A stretch of DNA of 64,000 bases from a bacterium (lineage in GTDB: Bacteria > Auribacterota > Auribacteria > Auribacterales > Auribacteraceae): assembly GCA_018435605.1 (NCBI GenBank), contig JAHDNF010000025.1:35875-99874 (forward strand), written 5' to 3'. Of the stretch, positions 53,230 through 64,000 are shown piece after piece; position 1 is the stretch's first letter, and every line of letters begins with the position of its first letter. The notes beneath the pieces are model-generated. The model was given only the letters and a program-made list of their open reading frames with translations, did not search any database and was not told the DNA's origin. Both the position numbers and the translations under genes were made by a program.

Positions 53230-55725
53230 TCAGACAAAATCTTCAGGGATTTCTTCCGTTGCGGATTGCAAATCCTCGTCGTCCGGCTCGTCGCCGTTAT
53301 CGTCGCTGGCAAATACCCGCGTGAACCCTACGAGCTTATCGCTTTCCTCCAGATTGAACAGGCGGACGCCCTGCGTATTTCGCCCTATGACAGATATATC
53401 CGCAACCTTCATTCGGATGGCTTTGCCTTTTTGCGATATCAGCATGATCTCGTGGTCGTCGTGAACGGTCATAATTCCCACCACACATCCGTTGCGCTGG
53501 TTTGCTTTAATGGTGATAACCCCTTTTCCGCCGCGCGACTGGATGCGGTAGTGATCGAAATCGCTTCGTTTTCCGAACCCGTTTTCCGTTACCACCATTA
53601 TGGTGGCGTCGTCCTCGACTATCTCCATACCGATAACCTCGTCGTTAGCTCCGAGAGTGATACCTTTGACGCCGCGCGTGCTTCGTCCGGTATCTCTGAT
53701 CTGGTCTTCCTCAAACCGTATGGACATACCACGCTGAGTGGCGAGAATAATAGTGTCGTCGCCGGAAGATTTGCGAACGTTGATCAGTTCGTCGTCCTCG
53801 TCTATATTGATGGCGCGGATACCGCCTTTGCGCGGTCTTGAGTATTCTATCAGGTTGGTTTTCTTGACAATCCCTTTGCGGGTAACTTTTATAATGTAAT
53901 GCTGATCGTCAAAATTGTCCACGCGAAGCATGGCCGCTATACCGGACTGGGGCGATATGCCAAGCAGGTTCACTATAGCCTTGCCTTTACTGATACGCGA
54001 CGCCTCCGGTATCTCGTACACCTTAAGCCAGTGCACCATACCGTCGCGGGTAAAAAACAATATATAATCGTGGGTAGTGGCGGAGAACAGATGTTCTACG
54101 TAATCTTCCTCTTTGGTTCCCATGCCGAGCATCCCTTTGCCTCCGCGTTTCTGCGAACGGTAAAAACTCAACGGCGCTCTTTTTATGTAACCGGTATGGG
54201 TAACCATAATGATGCACGATTCGTTGGCTATCAGGTCTTCCATGGTGATTTCGGAAGCGTCCGCCACAATTTCGGTACGGCGTTTATCGTCGTAACTGCC
54301 ACGCACGTCGCGAAGTTCTTCTTTTATGATATCGCGCACCATCTGATCGCTTGCAAGAATCGACTTGAGGTACTCTATTGTTTTGAGAAGTTGTTTGTAT
54401 TCGTCTTCTATTTTATCTCGTTCCAGACCGGTCAACTGGTACAAGCGCATATCCAATATGGCGTTTGCCTGAATGGTCGACAGGCCAAACCGCGCTACCA
54501 AAGTGTCGTGCGCCTCAGTGCGGTTGGACGACCCGCGAATTATCTTAACCACGTCGTCAAGGTTGGCCAGAGCAATCTTGAACCCTTCTAAGATATGGGC
54601 GCGCGCCTCCGCCTTTTCCAGTTCGAACCGTGTCCGGCGCACAACGACTTCTTTGCGGTGGTCTATGTAATGGCATAATATTTCTTTGATATTCATTATC
54701 CTCGGCTGGCCGTGATCGAGAGCGATCATAATGGCTCCGAAGGTTATCTGCATCTGGGTATGTTTGTACAACTGGTTGAGCACCACTTCAGGTATTTCGC
54801 CTCGTTTCATTTCGATCACTATGCGCATACCGTCTTTGTCCGACTCGTCGCGTATATCGCTTATACCTGTGATTTTTTTGTTGCGCACAAGATCGGCGAT
54901 TTTTTCGATGAGCGACGCCTTGTTGACCGTGTACGGAATTTCGCTGACGATCAGGCTTTCTTTACCGCTCTTTGCGGTCTCGGTGAACGCCTTGCCGCGC
55001 AGGCGCACATGCCCGCGTCCCCTTGCGAATATGGACTTTATTCCCGCTTCGCCGTAAATTATTCCTCCGGTAGGGAAATCGGGGCCTTTTATGTACTGGC
55101 GTAAATCCATAGGCTGGATGTCGGGGTCGTCGATAAGGGCGATCAGGCCGTCCACCACCTCGCCCAGATTATGAGGCGGTATGTTGGTAGCCATACCTAC
55201 AGCGATACCCGCCGACCCGTTGATAAGCAGGTTGGGCACACGCGAAGGCAGAACCATGGGTTCGTTGGTGGTTTCGTCGAAATTAGGACTGAAATCCACC
55301 GTATTTTTGTCTATATCCGCAAGCATTTCCTCGGCGATTTTCGCCATACGCGCTTCGGTGTACCGGTACGCCGCGGCGCGGTCGCCGTCTACCGACCCGA
55401 AGTTGCCCTGTCCGTCGATCATCGGATAGCGCAGGTTCCATGCCTGAGCCATACGCACCATCGTATCGTAAACTGCTGTGTCGCCGTGCGGATGATACTT
55501 TTTGAGGCATTCGCCGACCACACCGGCGCATTTTGAATATTTCCGGTTGGACAGCAACCCTTCACGGTACATGGCATACAGGATACGCCGGTGCACCGGT
55601 TTGAGTCCGTCGCGGACATCAGGCAGGGCGCGTCCTACAATGACGCTCATGGAATAGTCGATATAGGATTTTTTCATCTCCTCTTCTATGGAGACGTTTA
55701 TGATATCCTCTTTGCCGGTAAACAT
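53230..55725 (-). CDS. gyrA: DNA gyrase subunit A
   Basis: The 831-aa cleavage and rejoining subunit of gyrase. Catalytic Tyr122 is in [11 protein letters not shown]. The quinolone region is [10 protein letters not shown], with Thr83 where most bacteria have Ser, and Asp87. [17 protein letters not shown] is near the N-terminus. The C-terminal domain carries the gyrase-specific box QKRGGKG (in [13 protein letters not shown]), which separates it from ParC. Lies 35 bases after gyrB. Confidence 0.97.
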   Translation of the reverse strand: MFTGKEDIINVSIEEEMKKSYIDYSMSVIVGRALPDVRDGLKPVHRRILYAMYREGLLSNRKYSKCAGVVGECLKKYHPHGDTAVYDTMVRMAQAWNLRYPMIDGQGNFGSVDGDRAAAYRYTEARMAKIAEEMLADIDKNTVDFSPNFDETTNEPMVLPSRVPNLLINGSAGIAVGMATNIPPHNLGEVVDGLIALIDDPDIQPMDLRQYIKGPDFPTGGIIYGEAGIKSIFARGRGHVRLRGKAFTETAKSGKESLIVSEIPYTVNKASLIEKIADLVRNKKITGISDIRDESDKDGMRIVIEMKRGEIPEVVLNQLYKHTQMQITFGAIMIALDHGQPRIMNIKEILCHYIDHRKEVVVRRTRFELEKAEARAHILEGFKIALANLDDVVKIIRGSSNRTEAHDTLVARFGLSTIQANAILDMRLYQLTGLERDKIEDEYKQLLKTIEYLKSILASDQMVRDIIKEELRDVRGSYDDKRRTEIVADASEITMEDLIANESCIIMVTHTGYIKRAPLSFYRSQKRGGKGMLGMGTKEEDYVEHLFSATTHDYILFFTRDGMVHWLKVYEIPEASRISKGKAIVNLLGISPQSGIAAMLRVDNFDDQHYIIKVTRKGIVKKTNLIEYSRPRKGGIRAINIDEDDELINVRKSSGDDTIILATQRGMSIRFEEDQIRDTGRSTRGVKGITLGANDEVIGMEIVEDDATIMVVTENGFGKRSDFDHYRIQSRGGKGVITIKANQRNGCVVGIMTVHDDHEIMLISQKGKAIRMKVADISVIGRNTQGVRLFNLEESDKLVGFTRVFASDDNGDEPDDEDLQSATEEIPEDFV

Positions 55726-55760
55726 AGTTTCGTAACCCCTTTTATTGTGAATGAATCGAA

Positions 55761-58322
<2,562 letters not shown>

Positions 58323-58340
58323 TTACAGCCCGGCCGACGT

Positions 58341-58679
58341 TCAGTCGATAGGACCTAGCCTGAATATTATGTCTTCAATTTTAACGGTTCCCATTTGACT
58401 GCGAACCGCGCGAAGTATATCATGTTTTGAAACGGAACGCAACTCCATAAGCCACGCGCTGTCGCGCACGTTGACATATAACAACCCGTTTTCGAACTTA
58501 ACCGGCTTGGTATTGGAACTGATGACAGCACCAACTATCGCAGGCCAATGTACAAAAACCTTTGCCGCGCCGAACTTATCCTTGCCGCCGATCTTTTCCA
58601 GTACAGCGTCCATACAAAAAGATATTTGCGCCGGTTTATCGAGTTTATTTAGATGCGATTTCGACGACCTTCTTCTCAC
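58341..58679 (-). CDS. DciA-like (DUF721) helicase-loading protein
   Basis: A 112-aa protein with the DUF721 signature: VFVHWPAIVGAVISSNTKPVKFENGLLYVNVRDSAWLMEL (about residues 43-82) and LRAVRSQMGT. DciA loads or helps the replicative helicase in bacteria lacking DnaC/DnaI. GTG at 58679 is preferred because GGAGG is ten bases upstream; a TTG at 58688 is too close. It overlaps the recF end, as is common for this gene beside recF and gyrB. Confidence 0.8.
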   Translation of the reverse strand: MRRRSSKSHLNKLDKPAQISFCMDAVLEKIGGKDKFGAAKVFVHWPAIVGAVISSNTKPVKFENGLLYVNVRDSAWLMELRSVSKHDILRAVRSQMGTVKIEDIIFRLGPID

Positions 58680-59753
58680 TAACCGCAAACCTCCGCGCGT
58701 TACCGGCGAATTCGCCCAGATTTTTTACGTCGGTACAAGTAACAAACAGCTGGCATTCAGGGTCTATGGCCGTAGCCAGAACTTCTTTTTTCTCGTTGTC
58801 AAGTTCGCCGAACACATCGTCCATTAAAATAACCGGAGGTTCGCCGAACGCCGATCCGGCAAACTCGTATTCCGCCAAACGCATACAAAACGCCGCAGTC
58901 CTTTTCTGTCCTTCGGACGCAAACGATTTTGCGCTGTTGCCGTTTACATAAATTTGAATGTCATCACGGTGAGGACCTATAAGACACATACGCCTTTTTT
59001 TTTCCGTATGACGGTTACTGCTCAAAGCGGAAAGAAATGCCGCGTAGACGCCCTGCTCAGTAGTTTCGAGACATTTTTTACCGAATGATTCATAGTGTAT
59101 CATTAAACTGTCTTTTTTACGAGAAAACTTTTCAAAAATATCGCCGGCGCACTTATTGAGCCGGTTTACAAACCCGCTTCGTATATGCACTATCCTCGAT
59201 CCGTAGCGGGCTATCTGCTCGTTGTATACCGCAAGAAGATCAGGGTCTATCGGGTCCCGCTTCAAAACCGCGCTCTTCTCGCGCAGGGCTTTGGAGTAAG
59301 CCTGCAACGCAGTTAAATAATACGGCGATACCTGCGCAAGAAGGGTATCCATAAACCTGCGCCTGAAAGCAGGTTCACCTTTTATAAGATACATATCCGT
59401 AGGAGCGAAAACTACCGCGTACCATGTGCCTAGCAGTCCGGCGGCTTTGGTTACCGCGTTGCCGTCAATGGATACCGTTTTTTTTTTAAAGAATAGTAGA
59501 TCGATATGTCGCGGCGCATATTCGATGACATCACCGAACCGTTTATAAAAAAACCCTCTTGACCGAGCTGTATCATCTCCGCAGTGCGAGCAGTGCGAAA
59601 AGAACGCATGGTAGCCAGACAGTATATCGCCTCAAGCAAATTGGTTTTTCCCTGCGCGTTCAGCCCTACGAAAATATTTTTCTTCGCAAACCCGCCAAGA
59701 GCGGACGCATCAAAATTTCTAAATTTTTTAAGCCTCAAAGATAAAAGCCTCAC
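58645..59753 (-). pseudogene. recF: recF, reading frame broken at an A10 run
   Basis: RecF loads RecA at gaps with RecO and RecR. The first frame (GTG at 59753) has Walker A VGLNAQGKTNLLE, then runs into YYSLKKKRYPLTATR and stops. The other frame resumes as TVSIDGNAVTKAAG...FAPTDMYLIKGEPAFRRRFMD, with signature SEGQKRTAAF and Walker B ILMDDVFGELD. The switch falls at ten consecutive A (reverse strand; 59478-59487). One added A gives a continuous 369-aa RecF of normal length. It is either a sequencing error, a true frameshift, or a gene read by transcriptional slippage. Confidence 0.85.
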
Positions 59754-59766
59754 CGCGCCTCACGCC

Positions 59767-60864
59767 TTATTTCAGTTTCATGGGCATTATCACGTAAGTA
59801 AACGTGTCGTCGACTTTTATCACGCCGGGCAAAGTAGGTTCGGATAACTCTAAAGTTACCTTCTCGTCGTCGAGCGCCTTTAGCGCGTCCTGCATATACA
59901 CAGGATTGAAAGCTATTGAAAAATCGTCCCCTTTGTATTCGATTCCCATATCGTCTTTCGCTTCGCCTATCTCAGGGTTCGACGCAGTAACCGTAAGGCA
60001 TCCGTCGTGAAACCTAAACCTAAGCTGGCTTGATTTGGCGTTTGTCATAAGCGCCACACGCCGCACAAGGCTCAAAAACTCCTCGCGGTCTAAGTTTACC
60101 TTTTCTCTTGAAGATTTCGGTATGACCTGTTCGTATTTCGGAAATTTTCCCTCAATAAGCCGTGATACCATAAGCATGTTCTCGCGCTGAAACCCAACCT
60201 GCGTTTCCGAGAAAAGCATCTCTATAGGATCATCGCCGGATAAAACCCGCATCAGCTCGTTTACTGTTTTCGCCGGTATGATTATGTCTACTTCCAAAGA
60301 CGGGTCTGCTATTTCCTTTTTAGATACCATGGCAAGACGCCGGCCGTCGGTGGCGACTACCACTATATCACCCTTTGAAATGATGAAATATACCCCGTTA
60401 AGGACATATCTGGTCTCATCGCTGGATATGGCATAGGCAGTCTTTTTTAAAAGGCTTTTTAAGGTATTTTCGTTTATTTTAATCGAATTGATCTTGCTGA
60501 GGCGGGGAAGACGTGGAAACTCGTCGCCGGCCATACCCATAAGCCGGTATACGCCGTTCGCGCATTTTATTATGCCGATGTTATCGGAACTGATCTCTAT
60601 TTCCACTTTGTCGCCGATAAGTTCGCGGGTTATCTCGAACATTTTTTTACATGGAAGAGTGCATATACCCGGCTCTATTATTTCAGCTTCCAGCTTGAAT
60701 TGGATACCGACCTCAAGGTTGGTAGATGTTAAAGCCAGTTCCTTGGTTTCTGTTATTTCCATTAGGACATTGGTTAAAATAGGAAGTGTTGAATTGGTTC
60801 CTATTATGCTTTGCAGGACTTGCAAAGCCTCGTTGAGCGCAATCCTATCGCAAATACAATGCAT
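59767..60864 (-). CDS. dnaN: DNA polymerase III beta subunit (sliding clamp)
   Basis: The 365-aa processivity clamp. Three repeated clamp domains of about 120 residues. Family blocks: LPILTNVLMEI, LALTSTNLEVGI, YVLNGVYFI, VATDGRRLA, IIPAKTVNEL, FPKYEQVIP, and the C-terminal TYVIMPMKL. GGAGG precedes the ATG. It is the gene nearest the origin and starts the leftward dnaN-recF-dciA-gyrB-gyrA cluster. No dnaA is adjacent on the other side. Confidence 0.97.
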   Translation of the reverse strand: MHCICDRIALNEALQVLQSIIGTNSTLPILTNVLMEITETKELALTSTNLEVGIQFKLEAEIIEPGICTLPCKKMFEITRELIGDKVEIEISSDNIGIIKCANGVYRLMGMAGDEFPRLPRLSKINSIKINENTLKSLLKKTAYAISSDETRYVLNGVYFIISKGDIVVVATDGRRLAMVSKKEIADPSLEVDIIIPAKTVNELMRVLSGDDPIEMLFSETQVGFQRENMLMVSRLIEGKFPKYEQVIPKSSREKVNLDREEFLSLVRRVALMTNAKSSQLRFRFHDGCLTVTASNPEIGEAKDDMGIEYKGDDFSIAFNPVYMQDALKALDDEKVTLELSEPTLPGVIKVDDTFTYVIMPMKLK

Positions 60865-61246
60865 GGTTACGAATCCTCCCTGTTTCTTTTATATGATTAT
60901 GACGGAATAAATATTTTTATATGATACATATTTTGGCCATATATTACTACTATTATATATATATTAATAAAATATTCTATAGTAATAATAGTAGGGGGTG
61001 TGGAAAACATTTTTTTTGAGAACGATTAAGCAGGGAATAAACCGTTTATAACCTGTGGATAAGATGTGTATAAAAATCGGTTTATCCACAAGGCAATATT
61101 TCAAAAGATTTAATCCACAAGATATATAGGGTAAACCAACAGGTTATCCACAGGTTGTTAATATAGTTGTTATAAGCCATTCAAAAAAAACATGTTAAAA
61201 TACAGGTTTCGGAATAAACCGATTAGTTTGCATGAAATTTATCTTT
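60865..61246. other. Chromosomal replication origin (oriC)
   Basis: DnaA boxes TTATCCACA: 61082-61090 and 61144-61152 (plus), 61054-61062 (minus). Near-matches: TAATCCACA 61111-61119, TTATACACA 61065-61073 (minus), TTTTCCACA 60999-61007 (minus). Next to the last one is GGGGG (60994-60998), then triplets which on the minus strand read TACTATTATTACTATAG (60978-60993), the form of DnaA-trios. An AT-only tract (about 60905-60980) follows as unwinding element. Order box, G-run, trio, AT tract, dnaN matches Bacillus subtilis oriC. Confidence 0.9.
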
Positions 61247-62029
61247 TTAATACGAATCTATTTTAGATTGGGCTATTTTCTTGAATTTGTCGTTTAAAAT
61301 TTCTTTAAACTCTTTTCCGACTTCGTCAAATGTAGCTAGAAGTTCTTGAAACGTATTTTCACCGCCGATAAAATCCCAATATTCATCTCCCACCAAAAAA
61401 TCTTTTCCGGAGTCCATCATACCAACTTCAGTAAATCGTTGATATGATTTAGGATAATATGGATTATATGGAAATGCTAAAAAAACGCTGACCTTTTTTC
61501 GTTTTCTGGCAACCCATTCTAAAAGTTTTGTTTTACTTTTTTCAAAAACATCGATATTCGGTTTTACAGTCTTAATTTCAAAATAGTGTTCTCTGTCGTC
61601 CCTAAACATATAGAAGTCGGCAATATTGCCTGATTTTTGAAATTCACCGTTCTTTGATGATGCGGTTAAAACTTCCTGAGTTTCTTGATCTATATTTGCT
61701 TTTCTAGAACCATTTCTTAATTCTTTGATTATTTTATCGATAACAGACTTTTGTTCTTTTGAAATTGCCCCGCCTACGCCATAGTTGCGAAAACATTCCT
61801 TTGAGTTTTTTGAAGCGATTATAACGGATACATCCTCATAAATGGACATTCCAAGTGTTGTTGCCAACGAATGGATAAACGAATATGCGGCTATTTTTTC
61901 ATTATCTTGTATTAATCGGGCAAGAAAAGGCATTGATATTGTTTCTCTGCCGTAAGACTGTAATTTGGCTGATATTTTTTTAGATAACAAATCCTTTATT
62001 TGTCTTTTTTGTGCATCACAGAGAGCCAT
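61247..62029 (-). CDS. TdeIII-like type II restriction endonuclease
   Basis: A 260-aa nuclease. The PD-(D/E)xK site is Asp138 with Glu151-x-Lys153 (NIADFYMF ... FEIKTVKPN). The closing KTKLLEWVA, FPYNPYYPKSYQRFTEVGMM and EYWDFIGGENTFQELLATF match TdeIII-type enzymes. That family's prototype recognises GGNCC; whether this one does is not shown. It is downstream of the methyltransferase (37-base gap) and AT-rich against the gyr genes, indicating transfer. Confidence 0.8.
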   Translation of the reverse strand: MALCDAQKRQIKDLLSKKISAKLQSYGRETISMPFLARLIQDNEKIAAYSFIHSLATTLGMSIYEDVSVIIASKNSKECFRNYGVGGAISKEQKSVIDKIIKELRNGSRKANIDQETQEVLTASSKNGEFQKSGNIADFYMFRDDREHYFEIKTVKPNIDVFEKSKTKLLEWVARKRKKVSVFLAFPYNPYYPKSYQRFTEVGMMDSGKDFLVGDEYWDFIGGENTFQELLATFDEVGKEFKEILNDKFKKIAQSKIDSY

Positions 62030-62066
62030 TTTTGTCTACCCCATTTAAAACGTCTGCATAACGGTT

Positions 62067-63674
62067 TTAGAGTTCTTTTATGTGGAATATTATTTCGCAA
62101 TATGCATTTCTGTCTTTTTCAACCCGGTTTAATACCGGACGTTTATATGTATTTACGATTTTCATGCTGGACAAAGCCGCTATTTCCGGAAATAGGTTAA
62201 ATTTGTCGTTGGCTACTAAAAAAATATCGTAGTCTTCAGATAAATATTTTTTACAGTTTTTTAGAACGGATGAAATACCTGACACATAAGAATCTCGCGC
62301 GTCTTTGCCTTGTCCTCTATATAAAGAACCGATTTCAAAATTGTCATTCCTTTCAAAACCGAATAAATCATAAGCATAAGCATGCTGTTCGTGGTAATTT
62401 ATCAACCCTACGTATGGTGGGCTTGAAAATATGCCTCGGATTTTACTTTGATTCAATAGCTTAGAAAAGTCAGGATAAGATTTATTCAGCTCTGCAAAGA
62501 TATCTATTGTTCTACTGTCGCCGGTCAAACATATTTGTAAAGAGTCCGTTCGTAAACGGTCAAATTTACTGATACGATCATAAGTATCTTTGGCATATCG
62601 TTCCCACCAGCTTAAAATGGAAAACAGCGGTTTACATATTTTCCCATGTTTTTTACAATAGTATGTAGATGTTACAGGATCAAGCAAGGTGGCAAGGTCA
62701 GAATGTGTTGTGGCTCTGCATGACCGCATTGTTCTGCTTAGAATAAGAGACGCTACATCACGAAAAGCGGTATTTTGAATATTGTTAATCTCGTTAAAAA
62801 CAAAATCGATTTCTTCTCTGATATCAGGAATAAACCATTTTTCTAAAAAAGTATCATTTCTATTCTGACTCAGTTTAATGCCGTGTTTAGCGATCAAGGC
62901 GTTATAGATTACTATAAATTCTTGTTCCTTCGCACTTCCGTAGACTTTCTCATCAATTTGTTTTTGGCGCACTTTGTATCTAAATTGAGGAGAAGGAAAA
63001 TACTTGTCGTTGAATATTTTAAGTTGCTCTAAAAGTTCTTTTTCAAAGATACTGTTAGGCCTGTTGTTTTGAAAAACTTTCAATTTTTTAGTGATTTCAT
63101 TTAAGGAAATCCTTAAATTCGCTAAGTCGTATTTTTTTATTTTCGAATTGCTTATAAAAGAGTTAAATCTCGATATATCAATGCCGATAGCATGTAATCC
63201 CAATTCGTTTGATTGCACCAATGTAGTTCCGCTTCCGCAAAATGGGTCGAGAATTATATCACCTGCTTTAAAAAAAATTTCTCTTTTAAAATTGTCCGTG
63301 TGTGTGTCCAAAAAATACTCTACCAATTGCGGTATAAATTTGCCCTTGTATGGATGCAGTCTATGAACGTGCTTAGTCGTTTCGGATTCTCTATATTTAG
63401 CAAACGATAATTCCCAGTTCAAATCATCGCCTAGTTGTTGTTTCCACAGGTTCTTTTTAGAAATTACATGGCTTGAGTAATATTTCTTTAAGTCGTCGAC
63501 ACTCACCAATATTGAACCGTTGTTACCTATTTTTGAGATACAACCGTATTGTATTAAGTATGATATATTCGAAACGGAAACATTCTTTTTAAGATATTGC
63601 GAAGCCCATTCACTTGCTTCTTTAATGGTTAACAATTCCGATGTGTCTTTGCCTTCTATCAGATGATTGCTCAT
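62067..63674 (-). CDS. DNA methyltransferase of the restriction-modification pair
   Basis: A 535-aa methyltransferase. Residues 14-66 form an excisionase/MerR-like helix-turn-helix (TIKEASEWASQYLKK, SVSNISYLIQYGCIS). The SAM motif is DPFCGSGTT at 143-151, and the catalytic SPPY lies near residues 405-410. The motif order SAM-site, long central region, SPPY gives an N4-cytosine or N6-adenine enzyme with the target domain in the middle. It is AT-rich and lies beyond oriC, with the nuclease downstream, so the host is protected first. The HTH may let it regulate the pair. Confidence 0.88.
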   Translation of the reverse strand: MSNHLIEGKDTSELLTIKEASEWASQYLKKNVSVSNISYLIQYGCISKIGNNGSILVSVDDLKKYYSSHVISKKNLWKQQLGDDLNWELSFAKYRESETTKHVHRLHPYKGKFIPQLVEYFLDTHTDNFKREIFFKAGDIILDPFCGSGTTLVQSNELGLHAIGIDISRFNSFISNSKIKKYDLANLRISLNEITKKLKVFQNNRPNSIFEKELLEQLKIFNDKYFPSPQFRYKVRQKQIDEKVYGSAKEQEFIVIYNALIAKHGIKLSQNRNDTFLEKWFIPDIREEIDFVFNEINNIQNTAFRDVASLILSRTMRSCRATTHSDLATLLDPVTSTYYCKKHGKICKPLFSILSWWERYAKDTYDRISKFDRLRTDSLQICLTGDSRTIDIFAELNKSYPDFSKLLNQSKIRGIFSSPPYVGLINYHEQHAYAYDLFGFERNDNFEIGSLYRGQGKDARDSYVSGISSVLKNCKKYLSEDYDIFLVANDKFNLFPEIAALSSMKIVNTYKRPVLNRVEKDRNAYCEIIFHIKEL

Positions 63675-63807
63675 AAAAAAGCCTCTGTAATTAAGATTAA
63701 AGAAGTAGCCGGTTAGATTAATTTACTCGAGATTTATATTATGAATAAACTCTCTTTTTACCGCAACCAAAAAATAATTTTGTGCGGATTATGACCGTAA
63801 AGAAATA

Positions 63808-63861
63808 AACAGGCCGGCAAGGTTACCTATGGCTAAATCGGTAAAATTGCCGGCCTGTTTT
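63808..63861. terminator. Intrinsic terminator
   Basis: AACAGGCCGGCAA / TTGCCGGCCTGTT, a 13-bp perfect stem with T-tract on the right. It lies between the methyltransferase and the chemoreceptor gene and probably shields the R-M pair from read-through. Confidence 0.85.
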
Positions 63862-63907
63862 TAAGGCTGTGCCAAAATTGAGGGGGAATTTGGCTGTGCC
63901 GTAAAAA

Positions 63908-64000
63908 TTATATCTTAAATTGTTCCACTATAGCTTGTAGAACCTCCGCTTCCTGCGCAAGTCCTTCCGCGCCCTGAACGGTATTTTGAGCGCCTTTGTC
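63908..64000 (-). CDS. Methyl-accepting chemotaxis protein, C-terminus only
   Basis: The last 30 residues of a gene entering from the right edge: GAQNTVQGAEGLAQEAEVLQ and the closing AIVEQFKI. The pattern of a coiled coil ending in LQ-x(2)-V-x(2)-F-K is the usual tail of chemoreceptor signalling domains. The rest is outside the window, so sensor type is unknown. Confidence 0.8.
   Translation of the reverse strand, partial: DKGAQNTVQGAEGLAQEAEVLQAIVEQFKI

Noticed and set aside
53218..53841. Plus-strand ORFs opposite gyrA and gyrB
   Set aside because: They are shadows of the well-conserved gyrase genes.

Overview
The window is a bacterial chromosome segment of roughly balanced, slightly AT-rich composition, ending at a replication origin. 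The host looks like a Gram-negative-type anaerobe or facultative anaerobe. Supporting signs are four PEP-CTERM surface proteins, sigma-54, a MetV-type methylene-THF reductase subunit, a short-clade ThiC/BzaF, split glycine decarboxylase (GcvPA/GcvPB), RNase HIII, a LipM-like lipoyl enzyme and a chemoreceptor tail. This set fits the PVC/Omnitrophota/Lentisphaerota-like candidate phyla, but the sequence alone does not fix the phylum.

Layout. 0-26.4 kb is ordinary chromosome. It holds an endonuclease/exonuclease/phosphatase protein, tRNA-Phe, rpoN, an L,D-transpeptidase, an FmdB zinc ribbon, a JAB(RadC)-DinG helicase fusion, a TPR membrane protein, rnhC-rdgB-rph, a HAD protein converging on an ADP-ribosylglycohydrolase operon, a complete gcvT-gcvH-gcvPA-gcvPB-lipoyl ligase operon, PEP-CTERM and TPR exported proteins, and a metV-thiC/bzaF operon. 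The glycine cleavage genes and metV both feed tetrahydrofolate one-carbon metabolism.

26.5-44.1 kb is a one-directional phage-type virion module: terminase, portal, GroES-like protein, scaffold, a stump of a decoration protein, major capsid, head-tail adaptor, tail hub, fibres and a beta-helix spike. No integrase, repressor, replication or recognisable lysis genes are present. Between terminase and portal sits a 2.7 kb insert with an AT-rich SDH-type serine protease, a 55-aa partner ORF, a LamG PEP-CTERM protein and a small exported protein. Several proteins in the module carry export signals, which is unusual for virion proteins.

44-53 kb holds thrC, a REC-PilZ regulator followed by a 750-aa coiled-coil protein with a good sigma-54 promoter, two more PEP-CTERM proteins, two unlisted micro-ORFs with strong ribosome-binding sites, and a frameshifted AlbA_2/RecG-like gene flanked by a six-copy TTTATTCTG repeat.

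53-64 kb is the origin cluster, read leftwards as dnaN-recF-dciA-gyrB-gyrA. recF is split exactly at a run of ten A. Upstream of dnaN is a clear oriC with DnaA boxes, a G-run, DnaA-trio-like triplets and an AT-rich stretch. Where dnaA would often lie there is an AT-rich type II restriction-modification pair (TdeIII-like nuclease and a DNA methyltransferase). A chemoreceptor C-terminus closes the window.
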